Below are positions 12,346 through 22,806 of a stretch of 64,000 nt of DNA, piece by piece. Source of the stretch: Anaeramoeba flamelloides. Lineage: Eukaryota; Metamonada; Anaeramoebidae. The notes beneath the pieces are model-generated. The model was given only the letters and a program-made list of their open reading frames with translations, ran no database searches and had not been told where the DNA came from. Location: contig JANTQA010000070.1 in the NCBI GenBank assembly GCA_027625915.1, positions 3,353,001-3,417,000 on the forward strand, in the 5' to 3' direction. A program made the position numbers and the translations under genes. The stretch's first letter is position 1; each line of letters starts with the position of its first letter.

Positions 12346-12538
12346 ATCAGTACCTCCTTTAAGACACAAACTTTAAACGAAATTTAAGGAACCATAAAAT
12401 CCTAAAATAATGCCCACAAATTAATATACTAGAGAAATAAAATGTGTTTAATTTTTCCAAAAAATGTGCCATAATTTGATTTGTTTTTGTGCCTTACTTT
12501 TTCGATCAGCATTTCAACTTTTAAAGTGAAATTGACTG
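12346..12538 (+). mobile_element. MITE family C, copy 1
   Basis: The left end carries CTCCTTTAAGACACAAACTT and the right end complements as CAGTCAATTTCACTTTAAAA after TA. Interior landmarks shared with 14611-14799, 15167-15352 and 16259-16563 are an 'aaaaaatgtgccataatttgat' block and 'tgtgccttac'. It is non-coding, about 190 bp, and ends at a TA. Confidence 0.65.
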
Positions 12539-13385
12539 TAAAATAATTATCTGATCCCTAAATCTTCAAATACCCACCACTTTGAGAATTTGATTTAACT
12601 CTTTTAGAATGGATTTTAAAACTCCGCATGATACAGAAGCATTGTGTCTCCGAGTAAAGCTAATTTAATAATTTTTCTTTTCAAAAAATATCCAATTCCT
12701 GATTTATCCCACACGTGAATTATTATTCTTGATAATATTTCAAAAGAAGTTCTGGTATTTCATTAATTATGGTGCAAATATGAGAGGTATTACCACAAAG
12801 AATGTTTTGATCCTATTTATTTTTTGAAAAAATCAATTTATTTCCAAAAAGAGGCCTTGGAAAACAATGGTTTTTTTTATTTTCATTTGTTATTTGAACT
12901 TTTTGTCATTGTTCTGGTTCTACAACAGGTTGTTATTAGAGGGTTGTATTGTTGATGAGTGGTGATGTTATGTAAATTATTATGAAAAAGTATTTTTTTT
13001 CAATATGCTTCAAAATTGTATGGAATGAAAGATCCCAATGTTGTCTTTTCAAAATGCTAAATAATTCATTTGCAAATATGAAATTTAAAATCCTATTTCA
13101 AGTATTCTTTGAGCCTAAAAATTTTGAATTTATTTTTTTAGGAGGTGTGTCTGGCAGCAAATAAAAAAAGGATAAAAAGGATTTGGATCAAAAAAAAAGA
13201 AAAATCAAAAAAAAAAAAGTTTTTAATTTCAATTTATGTTTCGTTTTTAAAATGTAATCAATGTTTTCATTTGAGTTGAATTGAACATTTTGTATTGTAT
13301 AAAAAAAGGGTTTGTTGAGAATGTGTTTGTCTTGTACAGCGATGTTATCTTTGTGTAAAAATAATAAAAAAGTTATCTTTTGTTT
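12539..13385. other. Region downstream of HSBP1, possible small exons only
   Basis: An ATG at 12609 opens 15 good-looking codons (MDFKTPHDTEALCLR) before a plausible donor at 12654. A strong pyrimidine tract with TAG ends at 13141, followed by a few codons and a TAA. I could not join them in phase into one protein, so no gene is called. AATAAA-like signals near 13360 may serve the convergent side. Confidence 0.25.
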
Positions 13386-13730
13386 TTAATTGTTTTTCTT
13401 ATTTTTTTCAATTTCTTCGATTTCTTCTTTTGTAATACCTGTTCTTTCGACAATGGAGTCGATCAAATTTTCAATTTCGTCAACTTTGGTTCCCATTTGA
13501 TCAACTGTCAGACAAAAAAGAAAAGAAGCAAATAAGATTGAAAAGGGTTCGGTTGAAAATTGGGATTGAAGTTTGCTTGTTAACTAAAAATTGTAAAGGT
13601 AAAAAAATTGAATATTACTTTTATTGTTAAGTGTACTTGATACTTGTAAAAATTGGGTTTGCATATTGTTTATTAACAATTGGACGTGCTTTGCAATTTG
13701 ATCAGGATGTTGTTGATTGTTGTTTGACAT
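13386..13730 (-). CDS. HSBP1: Heat shock factor-binding protein 1 (HSBP1)
   Basis: HSBP1 is a short coiled-coil trimer or hexamer that binds the trimerisation region of heat-shock factor and, in animals and Dictyostelium, supports WASH complex assembly. Exon 1 is 13730-13619 and exon 2 is 13504-13386, separated by a 114-nt GT-AG intron; phases match. The product is 76 residues, the same length as human HSBP1. Visible family features are PDQIAKHVQLLINNMQTQF near the N-terminus, followed across the junction by NNKIDQMGTKVDEIENLID, the conserved hydrophobic heptad core. It ends with a charged tail and TAA. The first ATG of the open frame (13826) is rejected because family similarity begins at 13730. 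The upstream partner at 14097 is divergent. Confidence 0.88.
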
Positions 13731-14096
13731 TTGAAAATGTAAAAGTTCAAAAGAAAAGAAATTCCAAAAAATGTTAGTATGTATTTGATTTTTTATGACA
13801 TTTTGTGACTCTGACTCTTTTATCAAAACTGTTATACATTGTTTGTGTAATTGTCAATTGGTTTACAGTCTTTTTTTTCAAAGAGTAAACACAAAAGTCA
13901 ATAATAACACATCTTTCCTCTTTTAAGGGACTAATATAAACTAAATTTCATAATAAATGACCCAGCTTACATTTGAATAATGAATTGCTTTTGTATCATG
14001 TTGAAGTTTTTCCTCTCACAATGAAAAGTTTGCAAATAAATCATTTTTTCTCTTTTTTATTTTTTCAACTGTGTTATGTTAAAATAGAAAATTAAA

Positions 14097-14258
14097 ATGA
14101 AAAATTTGAAAGAAGTAACAGATGAATTAATGCAAAATTTGGTTTCAAATATGAAAAAGAGATTAGATTTAGTTATTCAAATCGAAGAAGAATCGATAAA
14201 AGGGTTTTTTTACTTATTTAAATTGTCTATTTTTCATGTAATGCTTCTTTCAAAATAA
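14097..14258 (+). pseudogene. HSBP1-like N-terminal half, divergent from HSBP1
   Basis: A 53-codon open frame starts 366 bp from the HSBP1 start, on the opposite strand. Residues 7-32 (VTDELMQNLVSNMKKRLDLV then IQIEEES) align without gaps to HSBP1 exon 1 (QLLINNMQTQFLQV) in spacing and hydrophobic heptads, though only moderately in identity. The counterpart of HSBP1 exon 2 is not found. After about residue 36 the frame runs into low-complexity sequence and then a dispersed repeat at 14311. Either this is a relic half of an inverted duplication, or a tiny coiled-coil gene whose intron (possible donor GGGTTTTT near 14203) leads to a very short terminal exon. The identity is tentative. Confidence 0.35.
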
Positions 14259-14310
14259 ATGTCCCAATTTTTTTTAACAGTTTTTTTTATTTTTCTTTCT
14301 TTTATTTTTA

Positions 14311-14600
14311 GACAAAAAATAAATATCTCTTGAATATAGTATTGAATATTAAAATCGAAATTTTTATATTATAATAGATAACTTCAATTATTAAAAATAT
14401 TTTTATTTAAAATTTGATTTTTAATGGGCCAATTATTACGAAAGATAATTTATATTAAATTTTTAAACCTTCATTGAATAGAAATTGAGAAAATTTTTTG
14501 ATAATTACTTTGATTTGAAAAAATACTGTTTATTTTCAATATTAAACATATTTCTAGATAAGGAATCCATATTTAGAAATTGGTCAAAAAAAAAACAATA
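14311..14600 (+). repeat. Dispersed repeat shared with 46030-46200
   Basis: The run beginning 'aatatctcttgaatatag' through 'ataatagataacttcaatt' and 'aaatttgatttttaatgggcc' is matched at 46040-46190 in the same orientation. It truncates any 3' extension of the HSBP1-like half gene. Confidence 0.6.
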
Positions 14601-14610
14601 ATAGACACTA

Positions 14611-14799
14611 GTCTCTTAAGACACGACTTTCAACAAAATTTAATGAAATTAAAAAAATCTCAAATTAAGGCACAAAATTCAAATTCTAGTAAAAGAATTT
14701 GTGTTTAAAAAAATTCCAAAAAGTGTGCTTTAATATGAGATTTGTTTGTTTTTAAATTTTTGTTCAAAGTTGGGGTCTTAAAAGTTGAACTGGTTATAA
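14611..14799 (+). mobile_element. MITE family C, copy 2
   Basis: The left end is GACACTAGTCTCTTAAGACA after a TA. The right end complements as ACCAGTTCAACTTTTAAGAC before a TA. The interior matches the reverse complement of 15167-15352 (CTCAAATTAAGGCACAAAATTC box). It is about 189 bp and non-coding. Together with the next copy it makes a wide inverted pair. Confidence 0.7.
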
Positions 14800-15166
14800 T
14801 ATAAATAGTTAAATTAAAAAGTTTTTAAAAAAAGATACAAAGAATCAAAAAAACTAAATTTGGATTATTTGGTTTAAAAACAATTTTTTTAATACTCAAT
14901 TAATAAGACTAGTATTGATTAGAAAGGAAATTAAAAAAAAAAAAAAAAATAGCCATTTTGAAGTTGAAATTAATGGTTTTTTTCTAAAATTAAGGAATAA
15001 ATAATTGGAATCTCATTTTTTTACATTTTTTCATAAATTTGTAATTAGAAACAAGAATTTTTTTGAAAGGTTGTATTTTTGGTGGGTCTGCTTTAAACGT
15101 ATCATATTCTGAGGAAAAATGTAATTTTATTCAAAAACGTAAAAAATAAAGAATTTTATTACAGTC

Positions 15167-15352
15167 AAACCACTTTTACGACACAAACTATCAAGGAAAT
15201 ATCATGCACAGAAAAATCTCATATTAAAGCACATTTTTTGGAATTTTTTTTAATACAATTATTTTTCTAGAATTTGAATTTTGTGCCTTAATTTGAGATT
15301 TTTTAAATTTGATTAAATTTTGTTGAAAGTATGTGACTTAAGGGAGTAGTCT
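15167..15352 (-). mobile_element. MITE family C, copy 3 (inverted relative to copy 2)
   Basis: It begins CAGTCAAACCACTTTTACGA after TA and ends with TTAAGGGAGTAGTCTCACC. The ends are imperfect inverted repeats around a cACAAACT/ACTTTCAAC box. It carries the same 'gtgccttaatttgagatt' interior in reverse. Copies 2 and 3 lie about 370 bp apart facing each other, so a transcript across both could form a long stem. Confidence 0.7.
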
Positions 15353-15359
15353 CACCATA

Positions 15360-16105
15360 TATATCTCTATAATCAAAATATGTTGTAATTAGGTGTAAAT
15401 GATTTTAGTACGCCATGGCTCAACGAGTTTCTGTGACATCTATTATAAATCTTATTGCAAAATAAATTATTACATTTTTTACGAATGATCACTATTAAAA
15501 AAGTTTCATTTTGAAAAAATTTTTATTCATTTCTTCTCTAAAATCTAAAAATAGAAACCCAAAATACAGTATTCTGATATTTAATAATTTAAATTTAGAA
15601 CTTCCAAAATTAACTATTTTTATAATTTTTTAATTTCAAAGATTAACTCAATAATCATCAACATAAAAGCACAAAGACTGATTATTTTTGTTTGCTTTTG
15701 ATAAAGTTACTTGTGGCATCAATATATTTCCATGATTTGAGAAATAATTTGTCAAAAAAATTTATTCGTTAATTAATTAATTTTGTTAAAAAAACGAATT
15801 TTTTGGTAACTAATCTACATTTCGCCACAAATTTTTGAAAGATATTTTGTGATTTTATAGTCTGAATATTGATAATTTAACCTTTAAATTTATGACTAAA
15901 TGCAGATTTTATTCTGATAGTGTTGGGTTTTTTACTAATACATAGATCATTTCTAATTGATGAGATCACCAAATATTACTATTTGACTAATCGATTTTTT
16001 AGAGACATTTGAACCATGTAGCACGAATGTGGTTAGGTCCAATAACAGCATACTTTGATCCTAGGCTTCTTCTTGGTAGACGCTTATCGTTTAAAAGTGG
16101 AACTG
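15360..16105 (+). repeat. Dispersed repeat family E, copy 1
   Basis: About 740 bp, related to 19240-19870 (same strand) and 45600-46540 (opposite strand). Landmarks are 'aggtgtaaatgatt', 'aaatctaaaaatagaaac', 'cagattttattctgatagtg', 'atgagatcaccaaatattac' and 'catttgaacca'. No terminal inverted repeat was established and no coding frame was seen. The three copies differ considerably, so the family is old. Confidence 0.6.
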
Positions 16106-16258
16106 ACTGTAGTTTTTCCAAACCTGACAAATTTATAGACAAAATCATAAATATTTAATTTTTAAAGATCTATAAACATATCATTCTTTAAAGCTCAGTA
16201 CTCAAGTTGTAGATCCATATGAATATACTACCCAGTTTCAAATATAGTAAAATCACTA

Positions 16259-16563
16259 CAGTCCTGTGCCATTTTAAGGCACTAGAAAAATCAACATATA
16301 AGGTACAAAATTTTGTTCACTTTAGCGCACAAATTTTTGATTTAAGGCACTTTCCCACTTTCAAGATTTAATTTCACAGAGTGGTTATAGAGTTAGCTTG
16401 AGTGTTTTCTTCAATATATATAGAATATTACATTATGCTTAATCTTGGAAAATTATATAGAAAAATTGTTTCTTATTTTGACCACTTTGATTTTGTGCCT
16501 TAATGGGATTTTTTTGTGCCTTATTTCTTGATTTTTCATGTACCTTAAAAAGGCACAGGACTG
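16259..16563 (+). mobile_element. MITE family C-related, well-preserved ends
   Basis: The element is 305 bp, flanked by TA at 16257-16258 and 16564-16565. The left end CAGTCCTGTGCCATTTTAAG and the right end (complement CAGTCCTGTGCCTTTTTAAG) are nearly identical over 24 bp, the best-preserved terminal repeats in the window. The interior repeats 'gtgcctta' and 'aaggcac' boxes. It is non-coding and Tc1/mariner-like by TA duplication. Confidence 0.85.
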
Positions 16564-16915
16564 TAATCCTTAGAAATTCATAAATCTTTTTACATTTTTT
16601 CATTGTTCTACATTTTGGAATTTATTTAAAGATAATACCTATTTCACAGTTTAAATATACACCCTTTATGTTTAAAAACATAATTATTAGTTTTTATTAC
16701 AAATTTTTAAATAAAACAAGAGAAATAATCAAATTAAAATAAAAAAATGAAAGAAAAATTGGAAAAATTTTTTATTTTTTTGTTCCTTATTTCAATGAAT
16801 TATCTTTTAATAACAAGTCCTTCAAAAAGATGGTTTTTAAAAGTACTTTTTAAAAAAATAAATGAATGGGGTCTGTAAGAAAAAAATAAGGAAAAAGAAG
16901 AAAAGAAAAAATCGT

Positions 16916-17707
16916 CTAATTGAAATGCTTTTTGAAATATTTGCCAGAATTCTGAGGGTCAATTCCTTCGTCACCTTCGTTCCAATCAACTGGGCAAACT
17001 TCTCCATTTTTTTCATAATATTGGAGTGCTTTAATGAGTCGAAGTACTTCTGTTACTGATCTTCCAATTGGCAAATCGTTAACGATGATTTGACGTAAGA
17101 CCATTTTAGGATCAATGATGAATAACCCTCTAAGTGCAATTCCTTCTTCTTTGATTAGAACACCATAGTCTTGAGAAATTTTCATTGTGTTATCGGAAAT
17201 TAATGGGATGTTCATTGGACCAAGTCCACCTTTTTTTGGATCTGTATTTACCCATGCAAAATGAGAGAATTTTGAGTCTATTTTTTGATAAAAAGCAAAT
17301 TTTTGTTGTTTGTTTGTTTGTTTGTTGAAGGGTTTAAATTACAATTATTCAGAAATGAAAAAAGTCAAAAATTTTCAGGAAATCAAAAGAGGAAAAAAAT
17401 TAGGAAAGAGAAAAATAAAACAAAACAATCAAATTTTACCTGTTGATACAGCTGCAACGTTACAACCAAGTTTTTTGAATTCTTCGCTGCGTTGGCTAAA
17501 AGCTCGAATTTCTGTTGGGCACGTGAAAGTGAAATCTAATGGGTAGAAGAAGAGGACCAACCATTTTCCATCATGGATGCTTTCAAGGGTGACTTCCTTG
17601 AAATCATTCTCAACAACAGCTTGTGCAGTGAATGTAGGTGCTTTCTTTCCGACAAAGGCTTTGCTGAAAAAGACATTTTCACAACATTTTTCTTGGCAGT
17701 TTGACAT
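16916..17707 (-). CDS. Typical 2-Cys peroxiredoxin (thioredoxin peroxidase)
   Basis: It reduces hydrogen peroxide and organic peroxides using thioredoxin-type donors. Exon 1 is 17707-17440, the intron is 162 nt, and exon 2 is 17277-16916, in matching phase, giving 209 residues. The peroxidatic cysteine is C63 in FTCPTE, the resolving cysteine is C184 in GEVCPVDW, and the conserved catalytic arginine region (NDLPIGRSV) is present. GGLG (106-109) and a C-terminal YF (203-204) mark the oxidation-sensitive eukaryotic type. The family usually has about 195 residues. Here an N-terminal extension carries C4, C8 and C9, like the Cys-rich extension of Entamoeba peroxiredoxins. There is no signal peptide, so it is probably cytosolic. 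The ATG at 17707 is the only upstream start in frame. Confidence 0.95.
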
Positions 17708-18939
17708 TAGTTATTAGTTTGGTTTAATTTGTTAAAAAGTTTAATTAGTTTTAATTAAAAAAATATACAAAGAAAGAGAAAAATTTTCTTAAAAATCTCT
17801 TTGAAGAAAACTTTTAAAAAGATTTGTTAGCAATTAAATCATTAGGTATCTCCTAAAATTTGATAGTTTAAGAACACAAAGGGATTTTTACTCACATTTC
17901 AAAAGAATACAATTTTGGTACGGTGATTTTTATTTTAGTCAGATAATTCTTTTCACAATTTTAAAAAAAGCGCAATTTTTATGAATAATTGTCATAGCGA
18001 CCAAAAATACAACCAAAAACAAAATTATTAGTCTGAGTGTTTGGCGTTTTATGGCTGGATAGGTTGGTCAACATTCAAAAAGTAAAAATAAATTGAGCCA
18101 TTATCGAAAGATTACAGAAAAAGAATACTTTAATTTGGAGAGTATTAAACCCTTTCTTCTTTGGTGTGAATAAACTAATCCCAAAACCAATAATATTTAC
18201 CTTCAGTCAACTCTAAAAAGAAGATAATTTTTTCTTTTTATTTTCTGATTGTTGATAAATAAAATGCAAGTTTTTCTCCCAGAAAATTAATTTTTTTCTA
18301 TTATTTTCATTGACTATTAATTATCAAATAAAAATATCGACATTTTGATTGCGCTTTTCAAAAAAATCACCTTCCCAAGAATTCAAATTAATCATCAAGA
18401 CCCCAATTCTCTAAGGGGAATTAATAATTAGTACTCGTTTTGGGAATTAAAAAAGTGAAATATTTCCATGATTTAAAAACTTTTTATAGTAAAGCTGAAT
18501 GAAAATTTAGTTCTATTTATTTTGTAATAAATAGTAGTACAGTCAGAGTACCAAATTTCATACACGATAAAATCACAATAAAGTCACAAAATAATCAAAA
18601 AATAACATAAAAAAAATGATACCTCATAAAAAGTTTGATAATAATTAGAAAGATCTTTTCATTTTTTAATTCATATAAGAAGCTAAATATAAATATTTTT
18701 TCTTCTATTAAAAGAATTTTGAACTTAGGGGACAGTATCCGCATAAATTTGGTTAAAATTAAAGTGTGCTGTAAATGAAAAATGATCTTAAGTATTACTT
18801 GGGCCAAATTATAAAAAAAAAATCTATTATAAAAATCTAATTCAACAATTAATTTCACTTGATGAAAAAAAAAGTAAAATATAATAAAGTTTAACCTTAT
18901 TTTTAATTTAGAACCTTATCGAAAATTCAAAGTCAGATT
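17708..18939. other. Gene-free region upstream of the peroxiredoxin
   Basis: No gene was recognised. The 87-codon frame at 18595-18858 (-) is AT-driven. At 18541 a TACAGTCAGAGTACC motif resembles the left end of a TA-flanked MITE, but no matching right end was found. Confidence 0.5.
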
Positions 18940-19210
18940 AATTAATAAAAGAATAAATCGAAAACTAAAGACCAAACAAAGGACTCACCTGGGCAATGGG
19001 TTTTACTAATTTCTTCTTTTAAATCAGGGGCTTCATTGATTGATCTATTATTAAAAATTTGATGAAAAAATTGACTTTTCTTGTCATCTTCAAAACCACA
19101 TTAATCAAATACTGATAATAAAGAAGATCTAAATTGGCTTTTTTTGGTTCTATTGAAAATAAATTAATTGGTTATTCTTATAAGTTAATTTATTTCTTAG
19201 ATTAACTAAT
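18940..19210 (+). repeat. Dispersed repeat family D, copy 2
   Basis: Parallel to 2085-2397: 'attaattaataaaagaataaat', 'attgatctattattaaaaat', 'cttcaaaaccaca' and 'gatctaaattggc'. It is non-coding. Confidence 0.55.
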
Positions 19211-19239
19211 TTTACTATTTATCTTTAGTAAAAATATTA

Positions 19240-19870
19240 AATTTTGCAGTTGAACTTTTTTCCTGTTCACTTTTACTCCCAATCGGTTATTAGATTTTTT
19301 ACTTATGATCATATAAAAATTAAATTATTTTGGTGATTTATTTTTAATTCCTTTTACTCAATTTAAAATTGAAACTTAAAAGAATATTTTTCCGCTATTT
19401 TAATAATTCATATTGAGAACCTCTAAAAGTAACTATTTTTTCATCTTTTTTTAATTGAAAAGATTAACCCGATAATAATCAACATAAAAATCTCAAAGAA
19501 TTAATTTATTTTCCCTTTTATAAACAAAACCAGTTACAATTTTCAATCTATTTCAATATTTAAAAATAAATTTTTTACTATGATCTATTGGTTTAATTAT
19601 TGATTTTTTTAAAAGAATACAATTTTTTTAGTGATTAACCTACACTTCGAGACAAATTTAAGATCGATATTTTTAAAATTTAAAAGTCTGAAAATTGATT
19701 TTTCTACCTTTAAACACATTTTTAAATGTAGATTTTCTTTCCAAATTCTTGGGTTTTTTGATTAACATATTTGATCATTTTTAAATGATGAAATCCTATA
19801 TTAGTAGTATTTTTGGAATAGTTTTTTTGAGGCATTTAAACTATGGAACATCCCTATGATTTCAATTTAA
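19240..19870 (+). repeat. Dispersed repeat family E, copy 2
   Basis: Parallel to the second half of 15360-16105, including 'ttaacccgataataatcaacataaa', 'aatgtagattttctttccaaattcttggg' and 'gatgaaatcctatattagtag' blocks. It ends shortly before a TA microsatellite (19888-19914). Confidence 0.55.
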
Positions 19871-19883
19871 TCACTACTTACCG

Positions 19884-19887
<4 letters not shown>

Positions 19888-19914
<27 letters not shown>
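19888..19914. repeat. TA microsatellite
   Basis: About 13 TA units. The region from here to 21190 contains no recognisable gene; frames at 20591-20821 and 21018-21200 have no family features. Confidence 0.85.
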
Positions 19915-19917
<3 letters not shown>

Positions 19918-21230
19918 AATATGATAAGTATGTTATATGGGTATTTTAAAATTTCCAGATTGTGAAATAAGTTTAAGGAAACTAATTAAAATATTAGAAA
20001 AAACCTTATTAAGAGGTTAGAATTAAAAAAATAAACAAAATTAATAATATTTTTTTATCTCATAGCTTTTAATTTTTTAAAATACTAGATCTCCATTCTT
20101 AACTCGAAAATAATTTTTTAATGTGTAATCCAATTTTGAATATTAAAAATTAACAATAATATTAAAAAATTCAGAAATTAATTTTGTTAAAATTACTCAG
20201 CTACTAAAAAATAAACCCTCAAAAAGTTTTTAAATTTAAAAAAAAATTGAACAAAAGTTTTAAACCAAAGAAAAAGAAAATCCCAATTATATATTTATTT
20301 TCTTTTTTTTCAGTGGCTGAATTGTATTTATATTGGGAAGAAAAGTTAGAAAGAAAAATAAATCAAGTGATAACTTGATAATACTGGAAGCACATGAATG
20401 GAAAATATTGAAAAGTTATAAAAAATAAACAACAAAGATTAAGAATACTAAAAGGTTATAGCAAATTATATCATAAAGAAAAAAAAAAAATTAAAATAAT
20501 TAAACAATTATCCACAAATGAACATTCAAAATCAATTATAAAATAAAATCAAATTATCCAAGTGCAACTTAGTTGTGATTTTGGGTATTTCTAATTAAAA
20601 ATATCATTGATTTTTTTTTTTTTTTTTTTTTGGAACCTATAATCCCTTTTGAAATTTCCTTTTTCTTTTTTCAATTTTTCAATCTTTCCAGTTAATTTTT
20701 TATTATCTCCTTTGAACCAGAAAGACAATTTGAATGTGTGTAAACCCTTTGCTTTTATAATTGTGAAATTTAAGATTGTAAGCTTTAAAGCAAATTTGAG
20801 AATATTTAAGTAAAATGTCATTTAGATAGTATTTACACTTCTTCAATCAATCAACAACTATGTTTGTTAATTATTTGTTCTTTGCTCTATTAATAGATCA
20901 TGAACACAAAAAATAAATAGCATCTCATATTATTTCACTAGTTCAAAAATATCCTTGTTATAATTTCCTTGAATTTTCATCCTTTTCCAGAACTATAACA
21001 AAGACATTTTTATCGGGTTAAGATGAAATCAATTGTTCTAATATCTCCTCAATATCATTGTATACCACCTCGAAAAATAACTTTATTTTTGGTTTCTCCA
21101 AACTATACCCCGGAGAAGATACGCGAATTGGTTCCAAATTTAAAATAATAAAGATATTTAGTTGATAGGTATAAAATGATTTTTTTAGCTTTGGCAACAA
21201 ATTTGTAATTCAAGACTTCACAAACCAAAT

Positions 21231-21624
21231 GTACAAAAATTATTTCACAATTTTTCATATGTTTTTTTGATAAAATATATTTTTTCCTTAAGCATAATAC
21301 TTTTCCATGAGACTTCCCGTGTCCAGGAAACTTGGTAATACATTTGAAGTTTTTAATATCAACAAATTCCATTTCAGTAACAAATTGAAGATGTTTGGAT
21401 TGTTAGTTTTTGGAAAAAGTATTTTCGATTTCCCCTTAACTGTTTGTTCCCCAAACAATTTCCTTTCTTTTTGATAAATACAATAGAATGCCACTAAATG
21501 TATGTTAATATACTATCAAGTTTCCTGAACATGGGGAGTCTCCTGGAAAAGTATTATGCTTAAGGAAAAAATATATTTTATCAAAAAAACATATGAAATA
21601 TTTTGAAATAATTTTTGTATGTGT
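21231..21624. mobile_element. Foldback element family F, short copy
   Basis: The arms are about 120 bp: left 21231-21350, right 21505-21624. They share, in reverse complement, AAAATTATTTCACAA-like, TGATAAAATATATTTTTTCC, TTAAGCATAATACTTTTCCA and CAGGAAACTTGGTA boxes. The inner arm portion is the same as in 9433-9506 and 39921-39993. Several overlapping minus-strand frames here (21103-21494) are arm artefacts. It is non-coding. Confidence 0.8.
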
Positions 21625-21950
21625 AATAGATATACAACCCAGAAAAGATATTTAAAAAAATATTGGTTTACGACCTATTGAAACGAAAACAATCTTAGTA
21701 AATTCAAATTTAATGAGAATAATGAAAATATAAAACAGTGTTTATTATAAATCGATCTAAAGATAATAAATATTTTGGTTCCTTTTTTTTTTACACTTTT
21801 CTAAATCAAAATGAAACAATAAATCACAAACTATATTGCCGAATTGTTGTTTGGGTTCTTATTCTAGGACGTATGTCTGAAGAAATTCCCAAAAATTGAA
21901 AAATTTTATTTTTTTGATTTGAAGCCTGTGAATAATTTCCTTTTGAAACA

Positions 21951-22572
21951 ATGAGCTACCATTCTGTGAAAAACCCAAAAGACAAAAAGCTTCTTACTGT
22001 CCATTTAAAGCGAATAAGCGAAGTCAAAATAGAAGATCCACAAAAATTCCTTCATCATGTTATCGATCAGATTTGTGAAAAAAAAATCTCATTTACTGAC
22101 ATTTATGGCTTTCAAACATCTCAATTGTCTGACATTGTTGCTGCCTTTACTAAATTATCAAAGGGATACATTGGGAAAGGCCTTTCTGACGAACAACTAT
22201 TAAATGATTTGGAGACAGCAAGTGTACCAAAAGGATTAGCAAAAATAATATACCAAGTACTCAATGCACGAAAGGATGAAATCGAAAACGTTTTAAAAGT
22301 AAATTCTGTGAAGATTGGGAAAATGTGGCTCAAAGATTTTGATTGGAGGATTAATGTTTGTTCTTTTCTTTTTTTTTTCTTTTCGTTTCCTTTCTTTTTT
22401 TGAACACATTTCATCTTGTAAAACCAAAAGAAATTAAAGCAAAATCGATCACTTATCATTCAGGCTTTAAAATTTTTAATAAAGCTCTTACAAAATCAAA
22501 AACAAAGTTGTCTTTGACTCTTTTGCAAATGGGTTCAAATTCAATTCGAAAGCTCATTATAATTTAATATAA

Positions 22573-22604
<32 letters not shown>

Positions 22605-22806
22605 CTTTATTCTTGGAAAATAGCATGTTGTGTCAAGCTCAGAGTTATCTGAAATTAGTGAACCAATATTTTCGTTGTTTCTATACCTCGTAGATCCAAA
22701 TAATGAAGAAAGAGAAGTTATCTTGGAAATGAACAAAAAAGAACTCGAGGAATTTATTGGATCTTTAACAAAATCAAAGAAGGTGCTTCAAAATTTAAAT
22801 TTTTAA
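21951..22806 (+). CDS. COMM domain-containing protein, COMMD8-like
   Basis: COMMD proteins form the Commander complex, which retrieves cargo from endosomes with CCDC22/CCDC93 and retriever. Exon 1 is 21951-22355 and exon 2 is 22624-22806, both phase 0, giving 195 residues (COMMD8 in animals has about 183). The N-terminal helical domain has LHHVIDQICEK and GKGLSDEQLLNDL, which resemble COMMD8. The C-terminal COMM domain (about 128-195) shows the signature KDFDWRIN, then HVVSSSEL across the junction, EPIFSLFLYL, and EFIGSLTKSKKVLQNL at the end. The 268-nt intron has a long T run before the acceptor. It also contains a 50-codon frame (to 22566) that looks partly protein-like but would destroy the COMM domain if retained. 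Family is certain; paralogue assignment is probable. Confidence 0.87.

Noticed and set aside
12608-13164. Possible small gene starting MDFKTPHDTEALCLR and ending GGVSGSK
   Set aside because: Donor and acceptor candidates could not be joined in phase to one continuous protein, and no family was recognised.
22358-22567. 69-codon frame within the COMMD intron (ends SNSIRKLIII)
   Set aside because: Splicing at 22355/22624 restores a complete COMM domain; keeping this segment would remove it. It could still be a rare alternative end, but nothing supports that.
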